A DNA stretch of 7,531 bases from RGIG9114 sp045592865. Its GTDB lineage: Bacteria > Bacillota > Clostridia > Oscillospirales > JAGBHD01. This document shows, in pieces, positions 1 to 5,387 of this stretch (its first letter is position 1; every line of letters begins with the position of its first letter). The notes under the pieces are model-generated. The model had not been told where the DNA came from. It was given only the letters and a program-made list of their open reading frames with translations, and ran no database searches. The stretch spans positions 1 through 7,531 of the forward strand of contig JAZNVP010000043.1 in NCBI GenBank assembly GCA_045592865.1. Reading direction: 5' to 3'. The translations under genes were made by a program, and so were the position numbers.

Positions 1-1
1 T

Positions 2-154
2 CTCAAAACAGAATGCATTTATCGTGTTAAACTTCAGACCTATGAGGAGGCTCGCCTCCTCATAGGTGAATACATCCATTTCTACAATCATCAGCGTATC
101 CAACTAAAAACAAAACTGACACCATTTGAAAAACGATGTCAATTTGTTGCTTAA
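2..154 (+). CDS. IS3-family transposase (OrfB), C-terminal fragment
   Basis: Partial gene entering from the left edge. The reading frame starting at base 2 is open for 50 codons to TAA at 152-154. The visible peptide starts LKTE, which matches the segment carrying the third acidic residue (Glu) of the DDE catalytic triad in the rve integrase core. It continues into YIHFYNHQRIQLKTKLTP, the well-conserved C-terminal signature of IS150-group transposases. The protein cuts and joins the IS ends during transposition. In this family OrfB is usually made as an OrfAB fusion by programmed -1 frameshifting, but the shift site is outside the window. The visible part is intact, so activity cannot be excluded. 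A perfect inverted repeat at 38-67 lies inside the coding sequence. Confidence 0.88.
   Translation, partial: LKTECIYRVKLQTYEEARLLIGEYIHFYNHQRIQLKTKLTPFEKRCQFVA
38..67. repeat. Perfect 14-bp inverted repeat inside the transposase gene
   Basis: Left arm ACCTATGAGGAGGC (38-51) and right arm GCCTCCTCATAGGT (54-67) are exact reverse complements separated by TC. In RNA this would be a very stable hairpin, in codons for QTYEEARLLIGE. No T-run follows, so it is not an ordinary intrinsic terminator. Confidence 0.85.
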
Positions 155-187
155 AATTTAATTCAACCTACCATAGGGGTATTTTTT

Positions 188-216
188 GTGCTGTTTGCAC
201 AACTTGGTGCAGTCCA
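188..216. repeat. Probable right terminal repeat of the IS
   Basis: The bases just inside the proposed IS boundary end in GGTGCAGTCCA (206-216), the complement of a TGGACTGCACC tip. A short GTGC-TGTTT-GCAC hairpin (188-200) sits at the inner side. Only one end is visible, so the assignment rests on position downstream of the transposase stop and on resemblance to known IS3-family tips. Confidence 0.6.
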
Positions 217-231
217 ATAACGGGGGGATTT

Positions 232-612
232 TTATTCTAAAAATTTCTTTCGAGTTATAAAATTAAAGATCATAACTATTACCGTGGACAATATTTTAAC
301 TGCCAGATAATTAAGAAGGAGAATATTGACCCCTATATGCATTATAATTTCGGTCAGAAGAAGTCCTATAAGACTAAAAACCGCGAAAAGAACGAAATTT
401 CTTGTTTTGGATTTTGTTTTATCGACCGAAAAGACAAAGAAAACGCTTAAAAAGTAGTTCACAATCATCGAAACGGTAAACGCTACGGCGGCAGAAAAAA
501 GGACGTTCAGAGAAAAAATCTCGGTGCAGAGCGTCAGCAACGCGAAATCAAGCACGGTGCAGAAAGCACCGACGCCGCCAAACTTAATTATCTGAAACAC
601 AAGTTTTTTCAT
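232..612 (-). CDS. GtrA-family membrane protein
   Basis: Complete 126-residue protein of the GtrA/DPMS type (PF04138). These four-helix proteins are thought to help move or retain polyprenyl-phosphate-linked sugars across the membrane for polysaccharide, teichoic acid or O-antigen glycosylation. Hydrophobic segments lie at about 9-30, 36-61, 72-95 and 100-120. The family-typical VNYFLSVFFVF at the end of helix 2 (51-61) and FNFITRKKF at the C-terminus are present, so the protein is not truncated. ATG at 610-612 is preceded by AAGAGG at a workable distance. The gene has its own probable promoter at 795-823, separate from the operon upstream. GtrA genes often sit beside a glycosyltransferase. 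None is seen, and an IS lies 15 bases past the stop, so a partner may have been displaced. The substrate cannot be told. Confidence 0.88.
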   Translation of the reverse strand: MKKLVFQIIKFGGVGAFCTVLDFALLTLCTEIFSLNVLFSAAVAFTVSMIVNYFLSVFFVFSVDKTKSKTRNFVLFAVFSLIGLLLTEIIMHIGVNILLLNYLAVKILSTVIVMIFNFITRKKFLE

Positions 613-628
613 TTTCCGCCTCTTACCG

Positions 629-661
629 AAACAACCGCTTTTTAAGCGGTTGTTTTCTTTT
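629..661. terminator. Strong hairpin upstream of the GtrA gene (terminator or attenuator)
   Basis: Arms AAACAACCGCTT (629-640) and AAGCGGTTGTTT (644-655) pair perfectly over 12 bp around a TTT loop. On the plus strand a T-rich tail (TTTTCTTTT) follows. On the minus strand only the TTT within the stem is present before CGG. It lies 4 bases after the stop codon of the broken reading frame at 660-758 and 16 bases before the GtrA start. It could be the old terminator of that lost gene or a leader attenuator for GtrA. Confidence 0.65.
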
Positions 662-805
662 ACTTGTTATTAAGTCTCTCTTCAACAATTTTTTCTGCCT
701 CGGTCTGCAGGGCCTGAGCGCAGAGGATATTGTCCTCTCCGATTATTTCTTTGATTTTTTAAGATGTGCAAAGAAATTGGTCTTTTCTTTTGTTATTATA
801 CTCAT
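660..805 (-). pseudogene. Broken small reading frame in the GtrA leader
   Basis: Two overlapping minus-strand frames read like protein but neither works alone. The upstream piece starts at ATG 803-805 and encodes MSIITKEKTNFFAHLKKSKK before TAA at 743-745. The downstream piece (660-758) has no standard start and ends EAEKIVEERLNNK-stop, right next to a terminator-like hairpin. Adding one A to the six-A run near 756-761 would join them into about 48 residues without a stop. The upstream ATG overlaps the -10 box of the promoter at 795-823 and has no good ribosome binding site, so the joined frame may never have been a gene. I do not recognise the peptide. A chance open frame within a structured leader is a real alternative. 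Confidence 0.3.
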
Positions 806-823
806 TTATATTTCTTTTGTAAA
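795..823 (-). promoter_or_regulatory. Sigma-A promoter for the GtrA transcript
   Basis: On the minus strand TTTACA (818-823) is followed after exactly 17 bases by TATAAT (795-800), a 5/6 and 6/6 match to consensus. It starts 15 bases beyond the nearest edge of the upstream gene's stop codon. Transcription from near 788 would give a leader of about 175 bases before the GtrA start, containing the broken frame and two hairpins (AGAGGA/TCCTCT at 722-738 and the one at 629-655). Confidence 0.65.
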
Positions 824-837
824 TAGAAAACCTGTTT

Positions 838-1113
838 TTAATCTTTCTTTCGCGAATGAATTATAATTCCTGCTATTATCTGCGCAAGTGACAGTGCTAC
901 AGCGCCGAAGACCGCGAAATAACCGTCGCTTTTATTCTCTTCTATAAGGGCGAGTCCCCAAAAAAAGAGAAAGATTATTCCAAACGAAAAGATCATAGCA
1001 ACCAAACCCGCTAAAACCCGATAGCGTTTTTCACAAGCCTTTTCTTCGGGAACAACGAGCATCATAAGTTCCATATAGATTTCAAAGAGAAATTCAAAAA
1101 CAAAGTCTAACAA
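838..1113 (-). CDS. Small two-helix membrane protein, function unknown
   Basis: A 91-residue protein I do not recognise. It has a hydrophobic, acidic N-terminus (LDFVFEFLFEIYMELMMLVV), a charged stretch at about 23-31 (EEKACEKRY), and two likely transmembrane helices at about 33-57 and 65-86. It ends in a basic HSRKKD tail. The start is TTG (1111-1113), preceded by AAAGGTGAG with a 7-base gap, so it is favoured over the internal ATG at codon 14. The stop codon of the preceding acetyltransferase gene lies inside this ribosome binding site, so translation of the two is probably coupled. It is the last gene of the six-gene array, and a new promoter begins right after it. Confidence 0.75.
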   Translation of the reverse strand: MLDFVFEFLFEIYMELMMLVVPEEKACEKRYRVLAGLVAMIFSFGIIFLFFWGLALIEENKSDGYFAVFGAVALSLAQIIAGIIIHSRKKD

Positions 1114-1122
1114 AGCCTTTTC

Positions 1123-1560
1123 TCACCTTTTCATTTCGGTATACGGTATTTCCTCAAAGCCGCTTTTCATATAGGTTTTCATTGCAGGTTCGTTTTCTTT
1201 TTCAACCTCTAAGCGATGCAAGGAATCAGGGTATTTCTCCCCCACGAACTTCAGAAAAGCGCTTCCTAACCCCATTCCGCAACTCTCTTTTTTGAGGAAC
1301 AGGTCCTCTATCCAGATGCAAGGCTTTCCAAACTCGGTAGAAAAACTTTTTGCCAACATAGAGTAGCCCAAAATTTCTCCGTTTTTCTCGAAAACGTAGC
1401 CCTCTAAATACGGATTTTCCGAAACGCAGGCATTAAAATCTTCTCGGAATATCTCTTTGGAACCATTCGTCAGAACCGCTTCCGAATTATAAAATTCCCT
1501 CATCATCGCGATAACGGCGGCTCTGTCGCCTTCGCGCATGGGTCGAATAATATTATCCAA
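1123..1560 (-). CDS. GNAT-family N-acetyltransferase
   Basis: A 145-residue single-domain GNAT protein, which transfers an acetyl group from acetyl-CoA to an amine. Motif A is clear at about 84-103 (IEDLFLKKESCGMGLGSAFL). The pyrophosphate-binding loop reads SCGMGLG in place of the usual Q/RxxGxG/A. Motif B follows at about 116-137, with the N-x-x-A-x-x-x-Y-x-x-x-GF pattern (NEPAMKTYMKSGFEE). The start is TTG (1558-1560), with AAAGGAG six bases upstream; the next ATG is codon 8 and has no comparable site. The gap to the upstream DUF3267 gene is 20 bases. The substrate cannot be inferred: small molecules, antibiotics and protein N-termini are all possible in this family. Confidence 0.9.
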   Translation of the reverse strand: MDNIIRPMREGDRAAVIAMMREFYNSEAVLTNGSKEIFREDFNACVSENPYLEGYVFEKNGEILGYSMLAKSFSTEFGKPCIWIEDLFLKKESCGMGLGSAFLKFVGEKYPDSLHRLEVEKENEPAMKTYMKSGFEEIPYTEMKR

Positions 1561-1580
1561 TTTTTTCTCCTTTGCTTTCT

Positions 1581-2159
1581 TTACTGTTTCGAATAGACCG
1601 TCATTCCCAGGCCGCTGTCCTGAACCAAAATGTCTTTAGGAAGTCGGGAAAACCTCGCAGATACATAAATATCTCCTGCCGCGCCCGAAAGATTGGCGAG
1701 CTGGACATAATATACGATCCAAAACCACTCAAGCGGCACAAACGCGTTAATTATCGCTATTATGGCTCCTAAAACAACGATCGGTGCTAACGCGATGACA
1801 ATATAGCTCTTTTTATCGTAATAATCCTCGCTTCCCGCATAGGCATACATACCCGTAAATCCGTATTTTACCTTTTTGGTTCCGCACATTTTCATCGTTA
1901 TTCCGTGGATAAGCTCGTGCAGGACCATATACACCACCAAAAAAATCAACGCACAACAGAATCTGAAGATATATTCTCCCATCCCTTTTTCCATACTAAA
2001 CACGGATGTGATAGGAACTAAAAAGTGCATAGGAATGGCAAACGCGAGCATTATCAGAACGCCTAAAAGGTTAACCACCAACGCAATCTTCTTATCTCTT
2101 TGAATATGTATTGAAAATATTTCCTTATAGCCATCCGGCAGGAACTGAAAAGCTTTCAT
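1581..2159 (-). CDS. DUF3267 membrane zincin (putative metalloprotease)
   Basis: A 192-residue membrane protein of the DUF3267 type (PF11667), a group related to membrane-embedded zinc peptidases. The zinc-binding HELIH motif is at residues 81-85, at the end of a hydrophobic segment (about 63-86). Other hydrophobic segments lie at about 24-50, 119-140 and 145-160. The later NLSGAAGD segment (156-163) supplies an Asp that could be the third metal ligand, as in related families. ATG at 2157-2159 follows GGGAGG with a 7-base gap. It lies 25 bases after the phosphodiesterase gene. All key residues are present, so it should be catalytic if the family is. The substrate is unknown. Confidence 0.88.
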   Translation of the reverse strand: MKAFQFLPDGYKEIFSIHIQRDKKIALVVNLLGVLIMLAFAIPMHFLVPITSVFSMEKGMGEYIFRFCCALIFLVVYMVLHELIHGITMKMCGTKKVKYGFTGMYAYAGSEDYYDKKSYIVIALAPIVVLGAIIAIINAFVPLEWFWIVYYVQLANLSGAAGDIYVSARFSRLPKDILVQDSGLGMTVYSKQ

Positions 2160-2184
2160 AAGGCATCCTCCCCGTAAATTAAGT

Positions 2185-3189
2185 TTATTTATACTCTTCC
2201 AAAACCTCTTTCAAGAGCTTCGGGTCATCAGTCATAATGCAATCCACGCCCATTTCGATGAGCATGCGCATCTCATCGGCGTCGTTTATAGTCCAATACT
2301 GCACCGCAATGTTTCGGCGATGGGCGCGTCTTACAAGCGTTTTCTTATCAAGCGGCACTTCTATGCCAACGTCATAAGATAGCGGAATCTGCAGACAGGA
2401 AAAATCGCTCTGATCAAAAATATTCACACCGAGATACTGCGTTATAACAAACTTTGCCGCCGTTCCCGTCGGTGCGCCGCGCATAAGCTCGGGGTAGTTT
2501 TTCTTCAGTTCCTCTTCTATTTCGTCGTTAAAGGTTCCGATAACTATTCCGTCCATATAGTCGGGATATTTCTTAAGCGTCTCATATAAAACGCGGCAGG
2601 CTTCGATGCCTCTTTCGCCGCCGTCCTTGATCTCAACGATAAATTTAAGATCGGGATGGCTCTCATAAAACATCTCGAAAAGCTTATCTGCTGTGGCGAT
2701 CTGAAGTCCGCTGTTTTCTATATCCTCTTCATCCTTATAGATGCGCTCGCCGTTTTCGTCCTCAAAATAGTAGCCGAAATTGTATCTTTTCAGCTCCTCG
2801 AGGGTCATATCCTCGATATAGTGGCGGCGGCTTTCGTCCTCACAAAGCTTCTCGACCTCTTGGAGAGAAATATCACCGTTAACGTTGCAGGTCTCGTCTA
2901 TGTAACTGTCGTGATTATAAACAAGATAGCCATCTTTTGTGAGATAGAGGTCGCTTTCGATAATGTCGACCCCAATATTCTTCACCGCATTTTCAAACGC
3001 AAGCATCGTGTTTTCGGGGTTATTCGTGCTTCCACCGCGGTGAGCCGCGATCATCGGAAGAGCTCCGTCTTCCACTAAAAAGGGGTTCTCCTCTATATTC
3101 TTCTTAGGCGGAATTATATTAACGACCGCCAAAAACAGAAGGATAAACGAAAGAGCCGCGCCTGTTATCTTTAAAAACTTTCTTTTCAT
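2185..3189 (-). CDS. Membrane-anchored glycerophosphodiester phosphodiesterase
   Basis: A 334-residue GDPD-family enzyme that hydrolyses glycerophosphodiesters from phospholipid or teichoic acid turnover to glycerol-3-phosphate and an alcohol. An N-terminal transmembrane anchor (about 8-27) suggests an extracytoplasmic catalytic domain. TIM-barrel motifs are intact: AHRGGS with H50-R51, PENT with E59, E78 and D80 in ESDLYLTKDG, H93 in NHD, E186-K188 in VEIKD, and the C-terminal QYWTIN and IMTDDP. The frame is open further upstream, but ATG at 3187-3189 has GAGGAA at the right distance and lies 4 bases after the Dabb stop. Upstream ATGs (3202-3204, 3280-3282) lie inside the Dabb gene and lack ribosome binding sites. 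An insert-like acidic stretch (about 115-165) separates early barrel strands, as in other GDPDs. Confidence 0.93.
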   Translation of the reverse strand: MKRKFLKITGAALSFILLFLAVVNIIPPKKNIEENPFLVEDGALPMIAAHRGGSTNNPENTMLAFENAVKNIGVDIIESDLYLTKDGYLVYNHDSYIDETCNVNGDISLQEVEKLCEDESRRHYIEDMTLEELKRYNFGYYFEDENGERIYKDEEDIENSGLQIATADKLFEMFYESHPDLKFIVEIKDGGERGIEACRVLYETLKKYPDYMDGIVIGTFNDEIEEELKKNYPELMRGAPTGTAAKFVITQYLGVNIFDQSDFSCLQIPLSYDVGIEVPLDKKTLVRRAHRRNIAVQYWTINDADEMRMLIEMGVDCIMTDDPKLLKEVLEEYK

Positions 3190-3193
3190 TAGG

Positions 3194-3487
3194 TTATTCC
3201 TCATAGTCAAGGCAAAGCCTTGTTTCTGTGAAGGGGCGGACAAAGGTGTCCGCAACGTAAACGTGGTCTGGATGGGTCGCATATCCTTTCAAAGCGGCCT
3301 CATTCTCAAACACCGAACAAAGCATAACGTCGGCGTTTGACGACATAAGCCCCTCGGTTTGCACCTTTATTTCAATAAGCCCCGGGATTTTCCCCAGAAG
3401 ACCCTCAAGTCCTGTTTTTATCCCCGCTTTAATCGATGCATTATTGTGTTCGTCTTTAAGTTTCCATAAAATTATGTGTTTTACCAT
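3194..3487 (-). CDS. Dabb-domain protein (stress-responsive alpha/beta barrel)
   Basis: A 97-residue protein of the Dabb family (PF07876), dimeric ferredoxin-like barrels known from stress-responsive and small-molecule-binding proteins. Family marks are the N-terminal MVKHIILWKLK strand, the central strand VMLCSVF with a helix after it, and the HPDHVYVADTFVRPF segment at 72-86, where HP-H and the following helix are typical. ATG at 3485-3487 is preceded by AAGGGG. It lies 18 bases after the HAD gene and 4 bases before the phosphodiesterase gene, so coupling with the latter is likely. No catalytic function can be assigned. Neighbouring hydrolases suggest metabolite handling, but this is weak. 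Confidence 0.9.
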   Translation of the reverse strand: MVKHIILWKLKDEHNNASIKAGIKTGLEGLLGKIPGLIEIKVQTEGLMSSNADVMLCSVFENEAALKGYATHPDHVYVADTFVRPFTETRLCLDYEE

Positions 3488-3505
3488 TTTTCCCCTTTTT
3501 ACCCG

Positions 3506-4168
3506 TTATTCCTTAATAAGCTTTAAAAGCGTTTCTCCTTCCGAGATGTATTCGTCCGCAATTTCTTTCATTCTGTCCTGTCCGTAATTATATCTGTCAT
3601 AGATAGCAACGGTTTTCATTCCGATTTTTGTTGCAGTCTCAACCGCTACTAATGAGTCTTCAAAAACCCAGGTGTCTTCAATTTTTTCGCCTAAAAAATC
3701 AGATGCTTGTAAGAAAATATCGGGCTTATCCTTTCCCTTTCCCAGCATCCCGCAGGAAAACACTCTGAGAAAATACTTTCCAATATCGCAGTGTTTTATA
3801 GCAACATCGACAAGGCCAGGCGCGGTCGCAGATGCAATACACATCTTAACGCCCTTTTCTTTGCAGCATTCAAGAAATTCTCTGACTCCGCTTTTTAGCT
3901 TTACTGTGTTTTCATAAAAATCAACCATCATATCGTTAGCCACACAGAGAAGTTCTTCACCGCTTTCGCCGATATGATACTTTTCATGGATTAAGAACAT
4001 AGCATCTTTTAACGTGAGGGTCCGAACCCTTTTGTCGTCTTCAGCACTCGGCGTGAAATTATTATCATTCAAATATTTTTTCCCAAAGGTTGACCAAAGC
4101 TCGTCCCAAACCATTAGTGAATCAACTAATGTTCCGTCCATATCAAATATTGCTGCTTTTATGTTCAT
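3506..4168 (-). CDS. HAD-superfamily phosphatase (beta-phosphoglucomutase-like subfamily IA)
   Basis: A 220-residue HAD hydrolase with an alpha-helical C1 cap (about 17-85). Motif I is FDMDGT, with nucleophile D9 and acid/base D11. Motif II is CIASAT with S113. Motif III is KPD with K148, and motif IV is VFEDS with E170-D171. All four are complete, so the enzyme should be active on a phosphorylated small molecule such as a sugar phosphate or phosphoglycolate. The exact substrate cannot be read from sequence. ATG at 4166-4168 follows AAGGGAG with a 7-base gap. It is the first gene of the six-gene array, directly behind the promoter at 4189-4217. GC content appears lower than in the phosphodiesterase gene and nearer that of the genes to its right. 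Confidence 0.92.
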   Translation of the reverse strand: MNIKAAIFDMDGTLVDSLMVWDELWSTFGKKYLNDNNFTPSAEDDKRVRTLTLKDAMFLIHEKYHIGESGEELLCVANDMMVDFYENTVKLKSGVREFLECCKEKGVKMCIASATAPGLVDVAIKHCDIGKYFLRVFSCGMLGKGKDKPDIFLQASDFLGEKIEDTWVFEDSLVAVETATKIGMKTVAIYDRYNYGQDRMKEIADEYISEGETLLKLIKE

Positions 4169-4188
4169 AAATTCACTCCCTTTGGTGT

Positions 4189-4217
4189 ATTGTATGCTTG
4201 TGTTAAATTAGAGACAA
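4189..4217 (-). promoter_or_regulatory. Promoter for the six-gene array
   Basis: On the minus strand TTGTCT (4212-4217) and TACAAT (4189-4194) are separated by 17 bases, a 4/6 and 5/6 match to the sigma-A consensus. It lies in the 51-base gap between the membrane protein stop and the HAD start. The start point would be near 4182, close to the HAD ribosome binding site, giving a very short leader. Confidence 0.55.
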
Positions 4218-4219
4218 GT

Positions 4220-4939
4220 TTACTCATCAAAGTCGAATAATTCTAAATGCAATTTCCCAGACTTCTCATAAATTGTTCCGTCATTTTCCCAATATACACG
4301 ATTGAACAATAAATAATAAATCGTTTCTCCATCGGTATAATAGTCATAAGAATCTTTATACGGTTTCAATTCTTCGTTTTCATCAAAATAAAAATAACCA
4401 TCTTCACTCAAATAGCAATAGTCGCCATCATAAGATTTTCCATTTTGATCTGTATAAGAGCCTGCTGTAAACCAAGCGTCTTTATGAGTATATGTATTAC
4501 CTTGCTTATCGTATAGCGGAACATCATACAAGTCATCATATTCATTTCCGTGAACATCGTAAAAAGTTGCAAGAGGTTCTCCATCAATTTCGCTTTTTAT
4601 GTAGCCTACCCCCATGGAAATAACCGATACAATCATCAAAATAGCCGAAAGAACAGACGCTATAATTGATGTAATTAGAAAAGGTGTGCTTCCTTTAACT
4701 CTAACTATATCCTTTTTTGATATCCACCGACGATAAACTTCAAAGGCAATTCTTACTATAATTGGAGAAAAACAAATTGCGACAATCCATAAAAATTTGT
4801 GATTATCCTGTCTTGCTTTTAAAAGCTTATATGTAGAAATAACCATAAACAAAATTGCTAATGAACGAAGGACAGGAACAACAATCAAATAACCCGTTGC
4901 ACCTGTCGTGAAAAGTCCTTGAGAAATATTATCAAACAT
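4220..4939 (-). CDS. Three-helix membrane protein with a Tyr/Asp/Gly-repeat ectodomain, function unknown
   Basis: A 239-residue protein I cannot place in a family. Three transmembrane helices are likely at about 16-38, 49-67 and 86-113. The basic loops around 37-47 and 70-82 include the conspicuous YRRWISKK. The remaining 120 residues are soluble, very acidic and rich in Tyr. They carry repeated units of the form Y-D-x-x-G-N-x-Y, seen at about 127, 143, 162, 177, 201 and 217 (for example YDVHGNEYDD, YDKQGNTYTH and YTDQNGKSYD). The spacing suggests a short beta-hairpin repeat, loosely like WG or cell-wall-binding repeats, probably outside the cell. ATG at 4937-4939 has no good Shine-Dalgarno sequence, unlike its neighbours. 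Codon use is more AT-rich than in the operon to its left. Confidence 0.8.
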   Translation of the reverse strand: MFDNISQGLFTTGATGYLIVVPVLRSLAILFMVISTYKLLKARQDNHKFLWIVAICFSPIIVRIAFEVYRRWISKKDIVRVKGSTPFLITSIIASVLSAILMIVSVISMGVGYIKSEIDGEPLATFYDVHGNEYDDLYDVPLYDKQGNTYTHKDAWFTAGSYTDQNGKSYDGDYCYLSEDGYFYFDENEELKPYKDSYDYYTDGETIYYLLFNRVYWENDGTIYEKSGKLHLELFDFDE

Positions 4940-4987
4940 ATTTTAAACATCAATTAAATCCGTATATTTATCTAATGATTTTATTAT

Positions 4988-5016
4988 AATATAACATTTT
5001 TCATTGGAATTTTCAA
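4988..5016 (-). promoter_or_regulatory. Probable promoter for the repeat-ectodomain membrane protein
   Basis: On the minus strand TTGAAA (5011-5016) is followed after 17 bases by TATATT (4988-4993). A second TATAAT lies 5 bases further on but with a spacer too long for this -35. The region is AT-rich, so chance matches are common. The position about 50 bases before the start codon fits. Confidence 0.5.
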
Positions 5017-5027
5017 GTTATATATGC

Positions 5028-5067
5028 AAATAGAGTTATCCCGAAAATACGAGATAACTCTATTTTT
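5028..5067. terminator. Perfect 13-bp hairpin with a T-run on the plus strand
   Basis: AAATAGAGTTATC (5028-5040) pairs exactly with GATAACTCTATTT (5053-5065) around a 12-base loop, followed on the plus strand by TTT. The stem is AT-rich. No gene ends into it on the plus strand, and on the minus strand it sits just upstream of the promoter at 4988-5016. It may therefore be a terminator for plus-strand RNA from the 5292 region's antisense side, or an insulating or operator-like palindrome. Confidence 0.5.
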
Positions 5068-5070
5068 GAT

Positions 5071-5110
5071 GGTATGACAAAAATCATACTGCCACATTGA
5101 AAATCATACC
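5071..5110. repeat. Cluster of TCATAC repeats (direct and inverted)
   Basis: GTATGA at 5072-5077 is inverted relative to TCATAC at 5084-5089 and again at 5104-5109. The two direct copies share AAAATCATAC (5080-5089 and 5100-5109) and lie exactly 20 bases apart, about two helical turns. The outer pair extends to GGTATGA/TCATACC. A further GTATGAC occurs at 5161-5167. This could be a regulator-binding array or the end of a degenerate transposable element with multiple terminal repeats (as in IS21-type ends). I cannot decide. Confidence 0.5.
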
Positions 5111-5220
5111 AAAGAAAATGTAGTTGAAAACTTTGTTTTTAAGCAGTATTGTTGCCAAAAGTATGACGGCTATTCCTGCCTTGCCTTACAAATTTCATAA
5201 AAGTCAAGAATAAATGATTA

Positions 5221-5258
5221 TTTGTCCCTATTGTAGCACATGCATAGCATAAAAGCGG
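5221..5258 (+). repeat. 38-bp direct repeat, copy 1
   Basis: Starts TTTGTCCCTATTGTAGCACA and ends in AAAAGCGG. It matches 7029-7066 at 36 of 38 positions in the same orientation (differences T/A at position 21 and A/G at 34). The two copies bracket the lipoprotein and XRE genes. Read on the minus strand each copy contains TGCTACAAT, an extended -10-like sequence, without a clear -35. Confidence 0.85.
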
Positions 5259-5291
5259 CAGTAAATCAATGCGGAGCATATTTAAAACTTG

Positions 5292-5370
5292 AACCAACGA
5301 CCTCTTGCGGTGCCCGAAAGTCGCAGTTAACAGCCTCGGACTCTGCTGGCGAAACAAGCATTCGTTGGTT
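5292..5370. repeat. GC-rich nested inverted repeat, possible structured RNA
   Basis: Outer arms AACCAACGA (5292-5300) and TCGTTGGTT (5362-5370) pair over 9 bp. Inside them CTTG (5304-5307) pairs with CAAG (5355-5358), and GCCCGA (5312-5317) pairs with TCGGAC (5336-5341) allowing one G-T. GTTAAC (5326-5331), itself palindromic, sits at the tip. The stretch is clearly more GC-rich than its surroundings and runs straight into the terminator at 5388-5433. Read on the minus strand it has tRNA-like phrases (an Asn-type GTT anticodon-like loop, GGTCGTTGGTTCAAG) but no proper cloverleaf. Confidence 0.5.
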
Positions 5371-5387
5371 TATTCCGAAAAGATGAG

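Larger units (their letters stand above)
1..216 (+). mobile_element. 3' end of an IS3-family (IS150-group-like) insertion sequence, cut by the window edge
   Basis: The stretch holds the last 50 codons of an IS3-type transposase (2-154), then about 60 non-coding bases ending in a probable right terminal repeat. Read on the minus strand from 216, the end begins TGGACTGCACCAAGTTG, with the TG...CA tips usual for IS3-family ends. Position 216 is therefore the likely boundary with host DNA. The left end, OrfA and most of OrfB lie outside the window, so the terminal repeat and the 3-4 bp target duplication cannot be checked. The first flanking bases (217-219) are ATA. The group assignment rests on the C-terminal protein motif only. 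Confidence 0.85.

Noticed and set aside
1572..2103. Plus-strand open frames (66 and 75 codons) over the DUF3267 gene
   Set aside because: They are antisense to an intact gene with a zinc-binding motif and lack ribosome binding sites.
2656..3078. 140-codon open frame on the plus strand
   Set aside because: It is antisense to the conserved catalytic core of the phosphodiesterase gene and has no ribosome binding site.
3190..3282. Longer N-terminus for the phosphodiesterase (start at 3280-3282)
   Set aside because: It would overlap the Dabb gene by about 90 bases and has no ribosome binding site. The ATG at 3187-3189 has one and gives a standard membrane anchor.
5286..5345. Possible tRNA-Asn on the minus strand
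   Set aside because: It has a GTT-type anticodon loop and a T-arm-like GGTCGTTGGTTCAAG, but the T stem does not pair, the variable region is too long, and no D arm or acceptor stem fits.
5139..5357. 72-codon open frame on the minus strand in the repeat-rich intergenic region
   Set aside because: No ribosome binding site or domain, and it overlaps the direct repeat and the nested inverted repeat. The protein-like look comes from repeated and structured DNA.
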